Shown in pieces: positions 31,942-41,066 of a stretch of DNA of 64,000 bases. Source of the stretch: Flavobacterium aquidurense (GTDB lineage: Bacteria > Bacteroidota > Bacteroidia > Flavobacteriales > Flavobacteriaceae); contig FNPS01000011.1 of NCBI GenBank assembly GCA_900107365.1, positions 78,493 to 142,492 on the forward strand. The letters are read 5' to 3'. The notes beneath the pieces are model-generated. The model saw only the letters and a program-made list of their open reading frames with translations, made no database searches and was not told the DNA's origin. The translations under genes were made by a program, and so were the position numbers. Positions within the stretch are counted from its first letter, which is position 1; every line of letters begins with the position of its first letter.

Positions 31942-32952
31942 ATGAATAAAATACCTTTTATCCTATTATTACTTTGTCTTTTTACTAGTTGCAGTAAAGA
32001 TGCTGACGGAGAAAACAACGGTACAATCTATAAATATTACTATCCGACCGATGAAGCAACAATTACAGCGAGTGCAATTGGAGCCGGAACTGGAGCACTT
32101 GACCCAAAAGGGATTGCGGTAGCAAATAACAAACTTTATATCTGTAATGGTGATGTATTAGAAATTTTTGATGCGACAACTTTAAAATACATCAAAACAA
32201 TTGCAAATTATACCAAAGGAACTACGACAATTGCCCTTACTAAACTTTCGTCTGTTTGTATTGACAATGGCAGAATCTACGTAGGAAGTGTTGATTCAAG
32301 GCTTTTTGTATTTGATGAAAGTACAAATACCGGAATTAGCACGGTAGGAAATGGTCAATGGTGGAATACTTTTGTACACGTTTTTGCTGTTGTCGTAAAA
32401 GACGGATTGGTATTTGTGAAAGAAAAAGAAACCTCTATTAAAGTTTTTGAGACCTCACAAATTACCGAATCCAGTGACTGGAATCTAAAGCCAATTGCCA
32501 AATTGAATACCTTAAACGGTTTTGATCAAATCTACTCTTTGGATATTGCTTCAGGAAATTTAGTTGTTGCGGGAAGAGATGCAAAAAGCTATTTGTACTA
32601 CAACATTGCCGATATTAAAGCAAATGCTGCAAGTTCGCTAACAGAGCCAATAAAACCAGTAACCGCTCCTTTTACTGATGCAAAACCTATCGCGATTTCT
32701 TTTAGTGAAGATTGGGCTATTACCACAGAAACTGTTGGAAGCTTAAACTACTTACGTCTTTATCCAAAAGAGGAATTTATGAATAAAAATTATACTCCAA
32801 GGATTAATGCTAATGATATTATGGGAGCAAATCCTTTTGGTACGATCGTTAGTACAGCCCAATTAAATGATCGCATTTTTTTATCGGATAACACTAATAA
32901 AAAAATCAGGGTTATTAAACTTAATCACTCCACCATTACGGAGCAAAAATAA
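31942..32952 (+). CDS. Surface lipoprotein of beta-propeller type, partner of the metzincin
   Basis: A 336-aa lipoprotein. The frame is open from 31918, but the ATG at 31942 gives a proper signal peptide with lipobox (LFTSC, Cys17) and acidic follow-up, so I use it. The body shows repeated units of the form GIAVANNKLYICNGD, SSVCIDNGRIYVGSVDS and VVVKDGLVFVKEKET, as in NHL/WD-type propellers, but no named family is certain. It begins 15 bases after the metzincin gene ends and is likely co-transcribed. It may be a surface glycan- or protein-binding partner. A clear terminator follows (32973). Confidence 0.7.
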   Translation: MNKIPFILLLLCLFTSCSKDADGENNGTIYKYYYPTDEATITASAIGAGTGALDPKGIAVANNKLYICNGDVLEIFDATTLKYIKTIANYTKGTTTIALTKLSSVCIDNGRIYVGSVDSRLFVFDESTNTGISTVGNGQWWNTFVHVFAVVVKDGLVFVKEKETSIKVFETSQITESSDWNLKPIAKLNTLNGFDQIYSLDIASGNLVVAGRDAKSYLYYNIADIKANAASSLTEPIKPVTAPFTDAKPIAISFSEDWAITTETVGSLNYLRLYPKEEFMNKNYTPRINANDIMGANPFGTIVSTAQLNDRIFLSDNTNKKIRVIKLNHSTITEQK

Positions 32953-32972
32953 ATCAAAACTATAAGTTTAAG

Positions 32973-33006
32973 AAGACGGTCTAAAAACAGACCGTCTTTT
33001 TTTTTA
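32973..33006 (+). terminator. Terminator after the propeller lipoprotein
   Basis: Perfect 10-bp stem AAGACGGTCT / AGACCGTCTT, loop AAAAAC, followed by a long T tract. Confidence 0.9.
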
Positions 33007-33072
33007 TTCCAAATTAAATTAAAAGGATATTTAAAGCAGTATTTAATCTTTTATCAATACATAAAATAGTGG

Positions 33073-33098
33073 TTTACACAAATTCAAAACATTTATAA
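33073..33098 (+). promoter_or_regulatory. PUL regulatory element, copy 2 (26 bp identical to 30404-30429)
   Basis: Core AAATTCAAAAC at 33080-33090, about 90 bases before the GH88 start. Downstream a related GTTTTCAACC (33115-33124) may be a second half-site. A TAACTTCG (33132-33139) is a one-mismatch -7 box. Confidence 0.55.
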
Positions 33099-33187
33099 AT
33101 GAATTTGAAATACCGTTTTCAACCTCCCGTTTAACTTCGCTTTATAAAATATTCACCAAAACTGAATACGGATAAAACGATTAAACT

Positions 33188-34390
33188 ATGAAAAAAACCT
33201 TCAGCCTATTTCTAGCTATTTCTACTATTACTCTAAGCTCTTTTGCAAAATCCAATCAGGGAGACCCAACTTATGATTGGTTTAAGAAAACAACAGAAGT
33301 AATTCATTTCCAGTTAAACAAAGCCGCCCAAACCTATAAGCCGGGAAAAAATCCACGTTCTGTAAATCCGAACGGAACGGTACGATTGGCCGGTTTAACA
33401 GATTGGACAACGGGATTCTTCCCCGGAAGTCTGTGGTATGGTTATGAACTTACAGGCGACAAAAAATTAGCAGAGGAAGCTAAAAAATTCACATTGGCAC
33501 TTGATTCTATCCGTAATATAAAAAACACACATGATGTTGGTTTCATGTTGTACTGCTCTTATGGAAATGCTTACCGAATTACAAAGGAAGAAATCTATCT
33601 CCCAGCGTTGAAGGACGGAGCAGCAAACCTTTATGCCCGATTCAATCCAAAAATTGGAGTAATTCGTTCCTGGGATTTTCCCTGGTGGCATTATCCTGTA
33701 ATTATTGACAATATGATGAATCTCGAATATTTATATTGGGGAGCGAAACAATTCAATAAACCAGAATATACAAATGCGGCAGATACTCATGCCTTAACAA
33801 CCATGAAAAATCATTACAGAAAAGACTTCAGTTCTTATCATGTAGTCGATTATGACCCTGCAACCGGAAAAGTTTTGCGTAAAGCTACTCATCAGGGTTT
33901 AACAGATGAATCAGCTTGGGCACGCGGGCAAGCGTGGGGATTATATGGCTATACGGTATGTTACGAAAACAGCAAAAATCCGAAGTTTTTACAACAGGCT
34001 GAAAATATTGCCAAATTCATTATGAACAATCCCAGAACTCCTAAAGATAAAGTTCCCGTTTGGGATTATGATGTTCATAATGCATTAGAAACGGATGAGC
34101 TTGCTCCAAGAGACGCCTCAGCCGCAGCCGTTATAGCTTCTGCCTTATTAGATTTGAGTACACAGGTAAAAGACGGTCAAAAATATGTTGATTATGCAGA
34201 GACACTATTAAAATCCTTATCGTCAGATGCTTATTTGGCTAAACCAGACGAAAATCATTATTTCCTTTTAAAACATAGTGTCGGTGCTTTTTTATACAAT
34301 TCTGAAATTGATACTCCGCTTGACTATGCCGATTATTATTATCTGGAAGCTTTAAAAAGATATGCCGAAATCAAAAAAATTGAACTTTAA
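33188..34390 (+). CDS. GH88 unsaturated glucuronyl hydrolase
   Basis: A 400-aa secreted/periplasmic enzyme (signal peptide to about residue 20, SSFAKS). The (alpha/alpha)6 glycosidase of family GH88 hydrates the vinyl ether of unsaturated uronyl residues made by polysaccharide lyases. The two catalytic aspartates match: Asp116 in THDVGFMLY and Asp174 in VIIDNMMNLEYL, plus aromatic-rich DFPWWHY and TDESAWARGQAWG. In the Bacteroides heparin PUL a GH88 acts on unsaturated heparin disaccharides; here it lies beside the lyase genes, so heparin/heparan disaccharides are the likely substrates. First gene after the repeated regulatory element at 33073. Confidence 0.93.
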   Translation: MKKTFSLFLAISTITLSSFAKSNQGDPTYDWFKKTTEVIHFQLNKAAQTYKPGKNPRSVNPNGTVRLAGLTDWTTGFFPGSLWYGYELTGDKKLAEEAKKFTLALDSIRNIKNTHDVGFMLYCSYGNAYRITKEEIYLPALKDGAANLYARFNPKIGVIRSWDFPWWHYPVIIDNMMNLEYLYWGAKQFNKPEYTNAADTHALTTMKNHYRKDFSSYHVVDYDPATGKVLRKATHQGLTDESAWARGQAWGLYGYTVCYENSKNPKFLQQAENIAKFIMNNPRTPKDKVPVWDYDVHNALETDELAPRDASAAAVIASALLDLSTQVKDGQKYVDYAETLLKSLSSDAYLAKPDENHYFLLKHSVGAFLYNSEIDTPLDYADYYYLEALKRYAEIKKIEL

Positions 34391-34459
34391 AAAAGTGGAA
34401 ACCCAGTTAAATTAAATACGAACATTAAAACACATTTATTATAGAGAAAACCACCAGCT

Positions 34460-34493
34460 TTTTTTGGCTGGCAATTACCATCCAGCCAAAAAA
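34460..34493. terminator. Symmetrical hairpin between GH88 and the T9SS protein gene
   Basis: The 12-bp arms TTTTTTGGCTGG and CCAGCCAAAAAA around a ten-base loop. As the run of Ts is on the 5' side for the plus strand, it would terminate minus-strand transcripts better; it may serve mRNA stabilisation instead. Confidence 0.5.
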
Positions 34494-34539
34494 TTGCTGA
34501 CTTGCTACCTTAACCAAAAACCGTAAATATCCAGTAATT

Positions 34540-37500
34540 ATGAAAAAAAGTTTACTTGCTTTGCTCTGTGTACTTTCTTTGTTAGAAGCAAAGGCACAAA
34601 ATTCCAATTGGGTATATGACTTTGGCACTAACCTCGCCGCGCCATACACATCTGCTACTTATAGTTCTACTTACTTGCCCGCACCATCGACTGGTGGCGG
34701 AAATGCGGGTATAAGGGCTTCATCAGCTACCGAAGGCTTTATCGAACTAATCTCTTCCGGTTTAGCCGGCGGCACCGGAGCCGAACTTAAAATGACCAGT
34801 GGTTCTACCGTATCGGGTGCAAAATTTGGGTTGGCTTCTTTTACAGCTACTACCGTTGCCACTTTTGAATGCAAGATCAATATCAGCTCCGGAACTAACG
34901 GCAGATTCTTATTGTATTTTGGTAACGGCAGCAATTTTACCAGTGCTAGCGGATTAAGTTTACCACAAACATTTGCCGCATTACGATTATCTCCTACTTC
35001 TACTGCTGTTAGTCTCGAATGGCTTTCATCCGCTACAAGTCCCAACTATACAACAACCGGACTTTCTCAAACTACACTTAATAAAAATCAGGTTTACACA
35101 CTGAAGTTTTTTATGAACAACAGTTCCAGTACAGCATCCTATATCACGGGAAGTGGCACAACGGCAACAACACATAGCCTTCCCGCAGGAACTTTTGATA
35201 TCTGGATCGACAATGTAAAAGTGCTGGCCAATGCTGATCCCGGAGCAGGTTTGCTCCCAATAGGAACTAGCATTAACGGAATGAATTTACTGAATGTCGC
35301 ACCGGGTTCATCAGCACCTGTACTGTATCTTGATGATATCAGTTATTCCAATTTTTTAATTGCTACACCTCCGCCACCTCCGCCTACTGTCACTGGTACA
35401 ATTCTTAATGTTAATTATGAAAACGGAGCTACGAATTCCGGCTTCACGGGTATTGATGTTACACACGCTACCGCACCAGATGCTGCTTTTATGGTGCCCG
35501 GGTATACTAGTACCTACGGCATAGGGCATACTGTAAAAATGGGAAACCCTGCCTACGAATCTGACGGTGGTCAACGCAGTGAATCTTCTACTGTTGACGC
35601 ATATCAATTTTTTCCCGGAGAAGAACGACGCTATGAAGTAAGCTTTAAAATGAAGGACTGGCCTGCCTGGACTTCTACAGATCCGCTTTACGGCGTAGTT
35701 CTATTTCAGCTAAAAATGAGCGATGGTGTGGGCGAACCGTTAAGGGTGATTGCGCAGCGAAACGGCATTGAAAGCAAAAGAGATATACGAAATGCCAATG
35801 GCGATGCGATAACAACTTCTACTCCATTAGTGGATGATTTTCGCAATTATGCAAATGATTGGATCCACTTACGCATTGATGTAAAGTGGACTACCAATGC
35901 TACCGGTTACATCAAGATATATACAAAACTACCGGGAGAGCAGGATTATAGCCTTAAAGACCAGTCTGAAAACATTGTAACTTTTGTGAGCCAATCGGCA
36001 GGAAATATTGGCTACTTAAAATGGGGAGTTTATACGCGAGCCGGAAACCCCGGAGAGTCATTAGAAGGTAATACTACACTTACTTTTACAGCCCATCATG
36101 ACAATATAAAAGTGTTTGAGCTTAACAATACCAGTACTGCTACCGCTCTTTGGAATAACACTATTACAGACAATAATCCGGCTTATCTGCCGGCCCCATA
36201 TTCTCCTAGTAACGATGTCGTGACAGCCAATGTAGTATCTAACAGCACTTCGCCCAGCTCAGATTTTTCCCGTAACACACTAACGCCCGCCGGCGGCGCT
36301 ATCCTTAGTGGCAGATATTTATTGGGTGGATGGGCAACAGGTTCAGCTGCTACGCCCAGCCCGTTTGATCCTACTCAGTATTATGAATTTAAAATCGCTC
36401 CAAAACCAGGCTACCAGCTTACCCTTAAAAGCATGACATTTAATTGGAGAACCGCAGGCGCTACAAATTCCAACACTTACGTATTGCGCTCCAGTCTCGA
36501 CAATTTTACCAGCAATATTTCAGCACCGGTTACTGTAAGCGATGATGCTGCTAATACAAGTAATTTTGGAAATAACTCTATTTATGATCTGGCTAATATT
36601 TCGACAAACTCCGAAGTAACTTTTAGGATGTATTGGTATGGAGCTACTACTGCTGGCACTCTTGTAGGGATTGACAATTTCGCTTTTAATGGTAGTGTTT
36701 TGGCGGTAGAATCAAACTTGAAAATACAGACAAAAAACAATGTAGCAAAAAATACAGATAATGCCGTTTGTACTTATACTGTACAAGGCAATGAATTTGA
36801 TGCAACGGCTACCGACAACTGCGACAACATTGCGTACAGTTATGTGTTAAGCGGCGCGACAACAGCTACCGCAACAGGTTCATTAGCAAATAAAATCTTT
36901 AATAAAGGGGTTACCACAGTTACCTGTACAGCAACCGACGCATGTGGCAGCAGTTCTACTTCGTATACGGTTACCGTTACTGATATTGAAAAGCCAGTCT
37001 TTACTGCACCAACTCCAATCACAGTCAGTAATGATAAAAATCAGTGTGGTGCTGCAGTAGTTTTACCTCAACCAATAGTTATTGATAACTGCGCTGTGGC
37101 AAGTATTACTAACAATGCTCCTGCTTTATTCCCTAATGGTACAACAACCGTAACCTGGACCGCTACAGATGAAAATGGGAACACAGCTACAACTCCACAA
37201 ACAGTAACTGTAACTGATACAGAAACTCCAACAATAAACTCAACTGCATCTGTTATTCTTTGTTATGAAGCAAGCGGGAATTATACAATTCCTTTGGCAA
37301 CAGCCACAGATAATTGCGCTATGACTACTATTGCTTACGTAATTACAGGCGCAACCACAAGAAGCGGAAATGGATTGGATGCAAGCGGAAATTTTAATGT
37401 AGGAACGTCTACAATAATATGGACAGTAACTGACAACTCGGGAAATAGTAATACCGCTATAACTACAGTTACCATTAACAATATAATTTCTGTTAGCATT

Positions 37501-38163
37501 GCCGATGTATATGCCGTAAATCCAGGTGGAAATGCAAATACAATTTATTTAGGTTATGGTCCTTCTTCATTAACACTAAAAGCTACACCTTCAAACGGAA
37601 CAAGCCCCTTTACCTATTTATGGAGCAACGGAGCGACAACAAATACGATTTCAGTAAATCCATCAACAGCAGGAATTCACGATTACAATGTTGTAATTAC
37701 AGATGCTTTAGGCTGTTCAGCTTCAATTACAAAACAAATAAAAGTTGTTACTGTTTCTTGTGCTTCTAAAAAAGTAACGATATGCCATAATAATAACAGT
37801 CTTTGTATTTCGACTAATGCTGTTTCAGCGCATTTAGCTCATGGTTGTTATTTGGGTGATTGTGAAAGTACTTTAGGCTCAGGCAAGATAAACAATGCTT
37901 CAATAACAAAACAAATTGAAGATTTTATAGTACTTGCAGCGCCCAATCCAACGAGAACCGAATTTCAAATAAACATTATGGGAGGAGATAATAGTGAAGA
38001 TATTCTCATCAATATATTTGATATTTTAGGAAGAAAAATAAATACAGTGAAATCAAATTACACATCGTCTATAGCATTAGACGCTAAGCTAAGTCCGGGA
38101 ATATATCTTGCAGAAATACATAACGGAACCAATACAAAAACAATTAAATTAGTTAAACAGTAA
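34540..38163 (+). CDS. Large T9SS-secreted multidomain protein with heparin-lyase-I-like fold
   Basis: A 1207-aa secreted protein. Signal peptide (1-20, LEAKAQ), N-terminal beta-sandwich (about 25-280), a PPPPPP linker, a jelly-roll region (about 285-535) resembling PL13/PL20-type lyases (GGQRSESS, GEERRYEVSFKMKDWP, PLRVIAQRNG, YLKWGVYTRAG), another beta-sandwich (about 545-725), two or three HYR-like beta domains (about 750-985), a PKD-like part, and a type A T9SS C-terminal sorting domain (NPTRTEFQINIMG to KLVKQ). In the jelly roll the usual QxH is FQLKM, so the known catalytic His is not visible. It may therefore be a binding module or a divergent lyase. Codon use changes near 36715: the first 2.1 kb is visibly richer in G and C. 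Exact function uncertain. Confidence 0.8.
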   Translation: MKKSLLALLCVLSLLEAKAQNSNWVYDFGTNLAAPYTSATYSSTYLPAPSTGGGNAGIRASSATEGFIELISSGLAGGTGAELKMTSGSTVSGAKFGLASFTATTVATFECKINISSGTNGRFLLYFGNGSNFTSASGLSLPQTFAALRLSPTSTAVSLEWLSSATSPNYTTTGLSQTTLNKNQVYTLKFFMNNSSSTASYITGSGTTATTHSLPAGTFDIWIDNVKVLANADPGAGLLPIGTSINGMNLLNVAPGSSAPVLYLDDISYSNFLIATPPPPPPTVTGTILNVNYENGATNSGFTGIDVTHATAPDAAFMVPGYTSTYGIGHTVKMGNPAYESDGGQRSESSTVDAYQFFPGEERRYEVSFKMKDWPAWTSTDPLYGVVLFQLKMSDGVGEPLRVIAQRNGIESKRDIRNANGDAITTSTPLVDDFRNYANDWIHLRIDVKWTTNATGYIKIYTKLPGEQDYSLKDQSENIVTFVSQSAGNIGYLKWGVYTRAGNPGESLEGNTTLTFTAHHDNIKVFELNNTSTATALWNNTITDNNPAYLPAPYSPSNDVVTANVVSNSTSPSSDFSRNTLTPAGGAILSGRYLLGGWATGSAATPSPFDPTQYYEFKIAPKPGYQLTLKSMTFNWRTAGATNSNTYVLRSSLDNFTSNISAPVTVSDDAANTSNFGNNSIYDLANISTNSEVTFRMYWYGATTAGTLVGIDNFAFNGSVLAVESNLKIQTKNNVAKNTDNAVCTYTVQGNEFDATATDNCDNIAYSYVLSGATTATATGSLANKIFNKGVTTVTCTATDACGSSSTSYTVTVTDIEKPVFTAPTPITVSNDKNQCGAAVVLPQPIVIDNCAVASITNNAPALFPNGTTTVTWTATDENGNTATTPQTVTVTDTETPTINSTASVILCYEASGNYTIPLATATDNCAMTTIAYVITGATTRSGNGLDASGNFNVGTSTIIWTVTDNSGNSNTAITTVTINNIISVSIADVYAVNPGGNANTIYLGYGPSSLTLKATPSNGTSPFTYLWSNGATTNTISVNPSTAGIHDYNVVITDALGCSASITKQIKVVTVSCASKKVTICHNNNSLCISTNAVSAHLAHGCYLGDCESTLGSGKINNASITKQIEDFIVLAAPNPTRTEFQINIMGGDNSEDILINIFDILGRKINTVKSNYTSSIALDAKLSPGIYLAEIHNGTNTKTIKLVKQ

Positions 38164-38200
38164 TGCAATTTTTACTGTTTTAACGAACACATAAAGACTT

Positions 38201-38240
38201 AAGAAGCTATTTTTGATATCAAAAATAGCTTCTTGTTTAT
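38201..38240 (+). terminator. Terminator after the T9SS protein
   Basis: Perfect 14-bp stem beginning AAGAAGCTATTTTT with loop GATATC. T-rich sequence follows. Confidence 0.8.
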
Positions 38241-38276
38241 ATAAAAAAACATATACTATATTTTAATTAACATCTA

Positions 38277-40256
38277 ATGATCAATCTAAAAACAACTTCA
38301 GTATTACTTTTTATGCTAATGACGGTTTGTCTGACCAAAGCACAAGAAGCAAAAATAAAAAAAGAAAGTTTTGATGCTATCAATCTTAATTACCCTGGTT
38401 TAGAAAAAGTGAACAAACTCTATACGTCCGGTAAATACGAGGATGCAGCAAAAACATTATTAGACTATTATCGAAATAGAAAAAACATCAAACATCCTGA
38501 ATTTAACATAGGTGACGAGGCCAGTTTTAAAGGAAAAGATATTGGAAAAGCCAATCAGGAAAAAGCTGACAATGCCTTATTACATAAATTTCAGCCTCAA
38601 AAAGGGTATGGTTTTTACGATTATGGTAAAAATATTAACTGGGAATACTGGCCTGTAAAAGACAATGAGGTACGCTGGCAACTTCATCGTGTAACATGGT
38701 GGCAGCCAATGGGAATAGCGTATCGCAGTACAGGCGACGAAAAATATGCGAAAGAATGGATTTTTCAATTTAGCGATTGGGAAGCCAAAAATCCATTGGG
38801 TAAATCGCAAGAAAACGACAGCTACGCCTGGCGTCCGCTAGAAGTTTCTGATCGTATACAGAGCCTCCCGGGTACCTTTAATCTATTTGTGAATTCACCA
38901 AATTTTACGCCGTCCTTTTTGCTTGACTTTTTAAACCTGTACAACAAACAGGTTGCTTATATTACACAACATTATACCAAAGATGGTAATCATTTGTTAT
39001 TTGAAGCACAACGCGTTTTGGGTGCCGGAGCTATTTTCCCTGAGTTTAAACTGGCCGAAAACTGGCGTAAAAGTGGTATCGAAATACTTACTACAGAAAT
39101 AAAAAAACAAGTTTATCCTGATGGTGTTCAGTTTGAACTTTCGCCAGTATACCACGTAGCTAGTATCGATATTTTTCTAAAAGCCTACAATTCGGCAAAA
39201 CTCGCTGGCGTTGAAAAAGAATTTCCGGACAGTTATGTTAAAACGATCGAAAATATGATGGTGGCAATAACAAAAATATCTTTTCCTGATTACAACAATC
39301 CTATGTTTGGTGATTCCTGGGTGCAGGAAAAATCTTCGAGGTTAAAGCAATTTCAAAGCTGGTCAAATGTGTTTCCAAATAATCAGATTATAAAATATTT
39401 TGCTACAGACGGTAAAGAAGGTGCAATTGATTTCTTATCAACAGCATTGCCAGACGCAGGTTTCTACACTTTCCGTAACGGATGGGATGCTAAATCGACT
39501 GTATTAATTTTAAAAGCCAGCCCTCCGGGTGAATTTCATGCGCAACCTGATAATGGTACTTTTGAACTGTTTGTGAAAGGCCGCAATTTTACACCAGATA
39601 CAGGTTGCTACATTTATAGTGGTGATGCCGAAGTAACTAAGATGAGAAATTGGTTCCGTCAGACGAAAGGTCACTCGACATTGACATTGGACAATCAGAA
39701 TATGGTCATTACCAAAGCGGAGCAAAACAAGTGGAAAACCAGTAAAAATCTGGATCTACTTACCTATACAAATCCAAGTTATACGAATTTGAATCACCAG
39801 CGTTCTGTTCTTTTTATTGATGAGAAATATTTTGTGATTATTGACAAAGCCATTGGTTCTGCGACAGGAAATCTGGGTGTTCATTTTCAATTAAAAGAAG
39901 ACAGTAAGCCCGTTTTTGACAAAGCCAATAATAAAGTTTATACGACTTATGCAGACGGTAATAATCTTTTGATTCAATCTTTAAATTCGGATAAAGTAAC
40001 ACTGAATGAAGAAGAAGGAAAAGTATCGTATGCCTATGCGAAAGAAATCGCCAGACCTGCTTTTGTTTTCGAAAAAACAAAAAGCGACCCTACAACACAA
40101 CAATTCATAACTGTACTATATCCATTTAACGGAAATAAAGCGCCAGAAATAAGCATTAAACCAAATACAGATAATGATTTTGAAAACGGAATTATTAGTT
40201 TAAACATTATCATTGATGGCAAAAAAAGTGACATAAAAGCGACACTGAAAGAGTAA
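38277..40256 (+). CDS. hepC: Heparinase III (PL12 heparin-sulfate lyase)
   Basis: A 659-aa secreted enzyme (signal peptide about 1-22, LTKAQ). Both length and sequence follow Pedobacter heparinus heparinase III: an (alpha/alpha) toroid of about 360 residues, then a beta-sandwich lyase domain (Hepar_II_III). Catalytic counterparts are in place: Asn238 (DGNHLLFEAQ), Tyr292 (LSPVYHVAS) and His421 (PPGEFHAQPDNG), aligned with Asn240, Tyr294 and His424 of the Pedobacter enzyme. It cleaves heparan sulfate by beta-elimination, giving 4,5-unsaturated uronate ends. Follows the T9SS protein gene, with its own terminator downstream (40282). This is the strongest evidence for the glycan target of the locus. 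Confidence 0.95.
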   Translation: MINLKTTSVLLFMLMTVCLTKAQEAKIKKESFDAINLNYPGLEKVNKLYTSGKYEDAAKTLLDYYRNRKNIKHPEFNIGDEASFKGKDIGKANQEKADNALLHKFQPQKGYGFYDYGKNINWEYWPVKDNEVRWQLHRVTWWQPMGIAYRSTGDEKYAKEWIFQFSDWEAKNPLGKSQENDSYAWRPLEVSDRIQSLPGTFNLFVNSPNFTPSFLLDFLNLYNKQVAYITQHYTKDGNHLLFEAQRVLGAGAIFPEFKLAENWRKSGIEILTTEIKKQVYPDGVQFELSPVYHVASIDIFLKAYNSAKLAGVEKEFPDSYVKTIENMMVAITKISFPDYNNPMFGDSWVQEKSSRLKQFQSWSNVFPNNQIIKYFATDGKEGAIDFLSTALPDAGFYTFRNGWDAKSTVLILKASPPGEFHAQPDNGTFELFVKGRNFTPDTGCYIYSGDAEVTKMRNWFRQTKGHSTLTLDNQNMVITKAEQNKWKTSKNLDLLTYTNPSYTNLNHQRSVLFIDEKYFVIIDKAIGSATGNLGVHFQLKEDSKPVFDKANNKVYTTYADGNNLLIQSLNSDKVTLNEEEGKVSYAYAKEIARPAFVFEKTKSDPTTQQFITVLYPFNGNKAPEISIKPNTDNDFENGIISLNIIIDGKKSDIKATLKE

Positions 40257-40281
40257 GTAATTTTTCTTCTACAGTTACTAC

Positions 40282-40318
40282 AGACGCCTAAAAGTTTTCT
40301 TTTAGGCGTCTTTTTTTA
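40282..40318 (+). terminator. Terminator after heparinase III gene
   Basis: Perfect 13-bp stem AGACGCCTAAAAG with loop TTTT, followed by seven Ts. Confidence 0.9.
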
Positions 40319-40667
40319 TCATCAAATTCTCTTAACCAGATTTAAAGATTGCTTTTCTGTACTTCATTTCAATTAGTTTAAAATCCACTTGGCAATTTCA
40401 ACTTTAATTTTATCAGTTTTATCTGAAAAAGAAAAAAGGAACATATACTTTTCGGACCTTATTTCATCAAAAATTACATCGTTTTCGTTAACAATGTACT
40501 GGCTTTAATTTAACTTTTATCAAACACAAAATATTTCAGAACAGCTCAGTAAAAACAACACTTTCTTTATAAAAAACAAACCAACAAAACAGCACAAAAG
40601 CCTGATTTCAAAGGGGGTTTTAATAATTATTAAAGCATTATTAATCAAAATCAATAGTTATTTGGAC

Positions 40668-40706
40668 GTTTTCAAAACTCTTCTGCAGAGCCGATTTATA
40701 TATTTG
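40668..40706 (+). promoter_or_regulatory. Putative HTCS-activated promoter for the susC operon
   Basis: The palindrome GTTTTCAAAAC (40668-40678) occupies the -33 region, and TATATTTG (40699-40706) fits TAnnTTTG, 20 bases downstream. No TTG -33 element, as expected for an activator-dependent promoter. The leader would be about 350 bases. Confidence 0.45.
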
Positions 40707-41066
40707 TTTTTATTAAAATCAAAAAAAACATGACCAATCCAAAAAAAATGAACCGAACAGAACAGAATCTTTTTTTGTTTACGAGACGAAAAATTCCCCA
40801 GCCCCTTTTGCAAGTTAATTTATTGTTATAATTTTCTCCGCTAACAAAATTGAACAATTGATAAAATGAAAATGACAAGTACCATTTTATCAATTCTATT
40901 TCAAAAATAGTTTTGAAATTTAGCTCATAATCTTGCCGGAATCATTTGATCAATATCATTTGGTAATACAACAAGAAAGCGGACAATTTATTTGACAAGA
41001 CGAAAACTAAACTTAAATAATATCAATTAGGAATAAGATCGCACTTATTTCAATTTAAAAAAAATT

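Larger units (their letters stand above)
40257..41066. other. Long intergenic region before the second susC
   Basis: After the terminator this 750-base AT-rich region holds no credible gene (a 65-codon minus-strand frame looks spurious). Regulatory candidates are GTTTTCAAAAC at 40668-40678, the -7 box TATATTTG at 40699-40706 and GTTTTGAAATTT at 40910-40921, all resembling the PUL core AAATTCAAAAC or its complement. Confidence 0.6.

Noticed and set aside
40696..40893. 65-codon minus-strand frame in the gap before susC
   Set aside because: No homology recognised; AT-rich, hydrophobic by composition, and overlapping the putative promoter.
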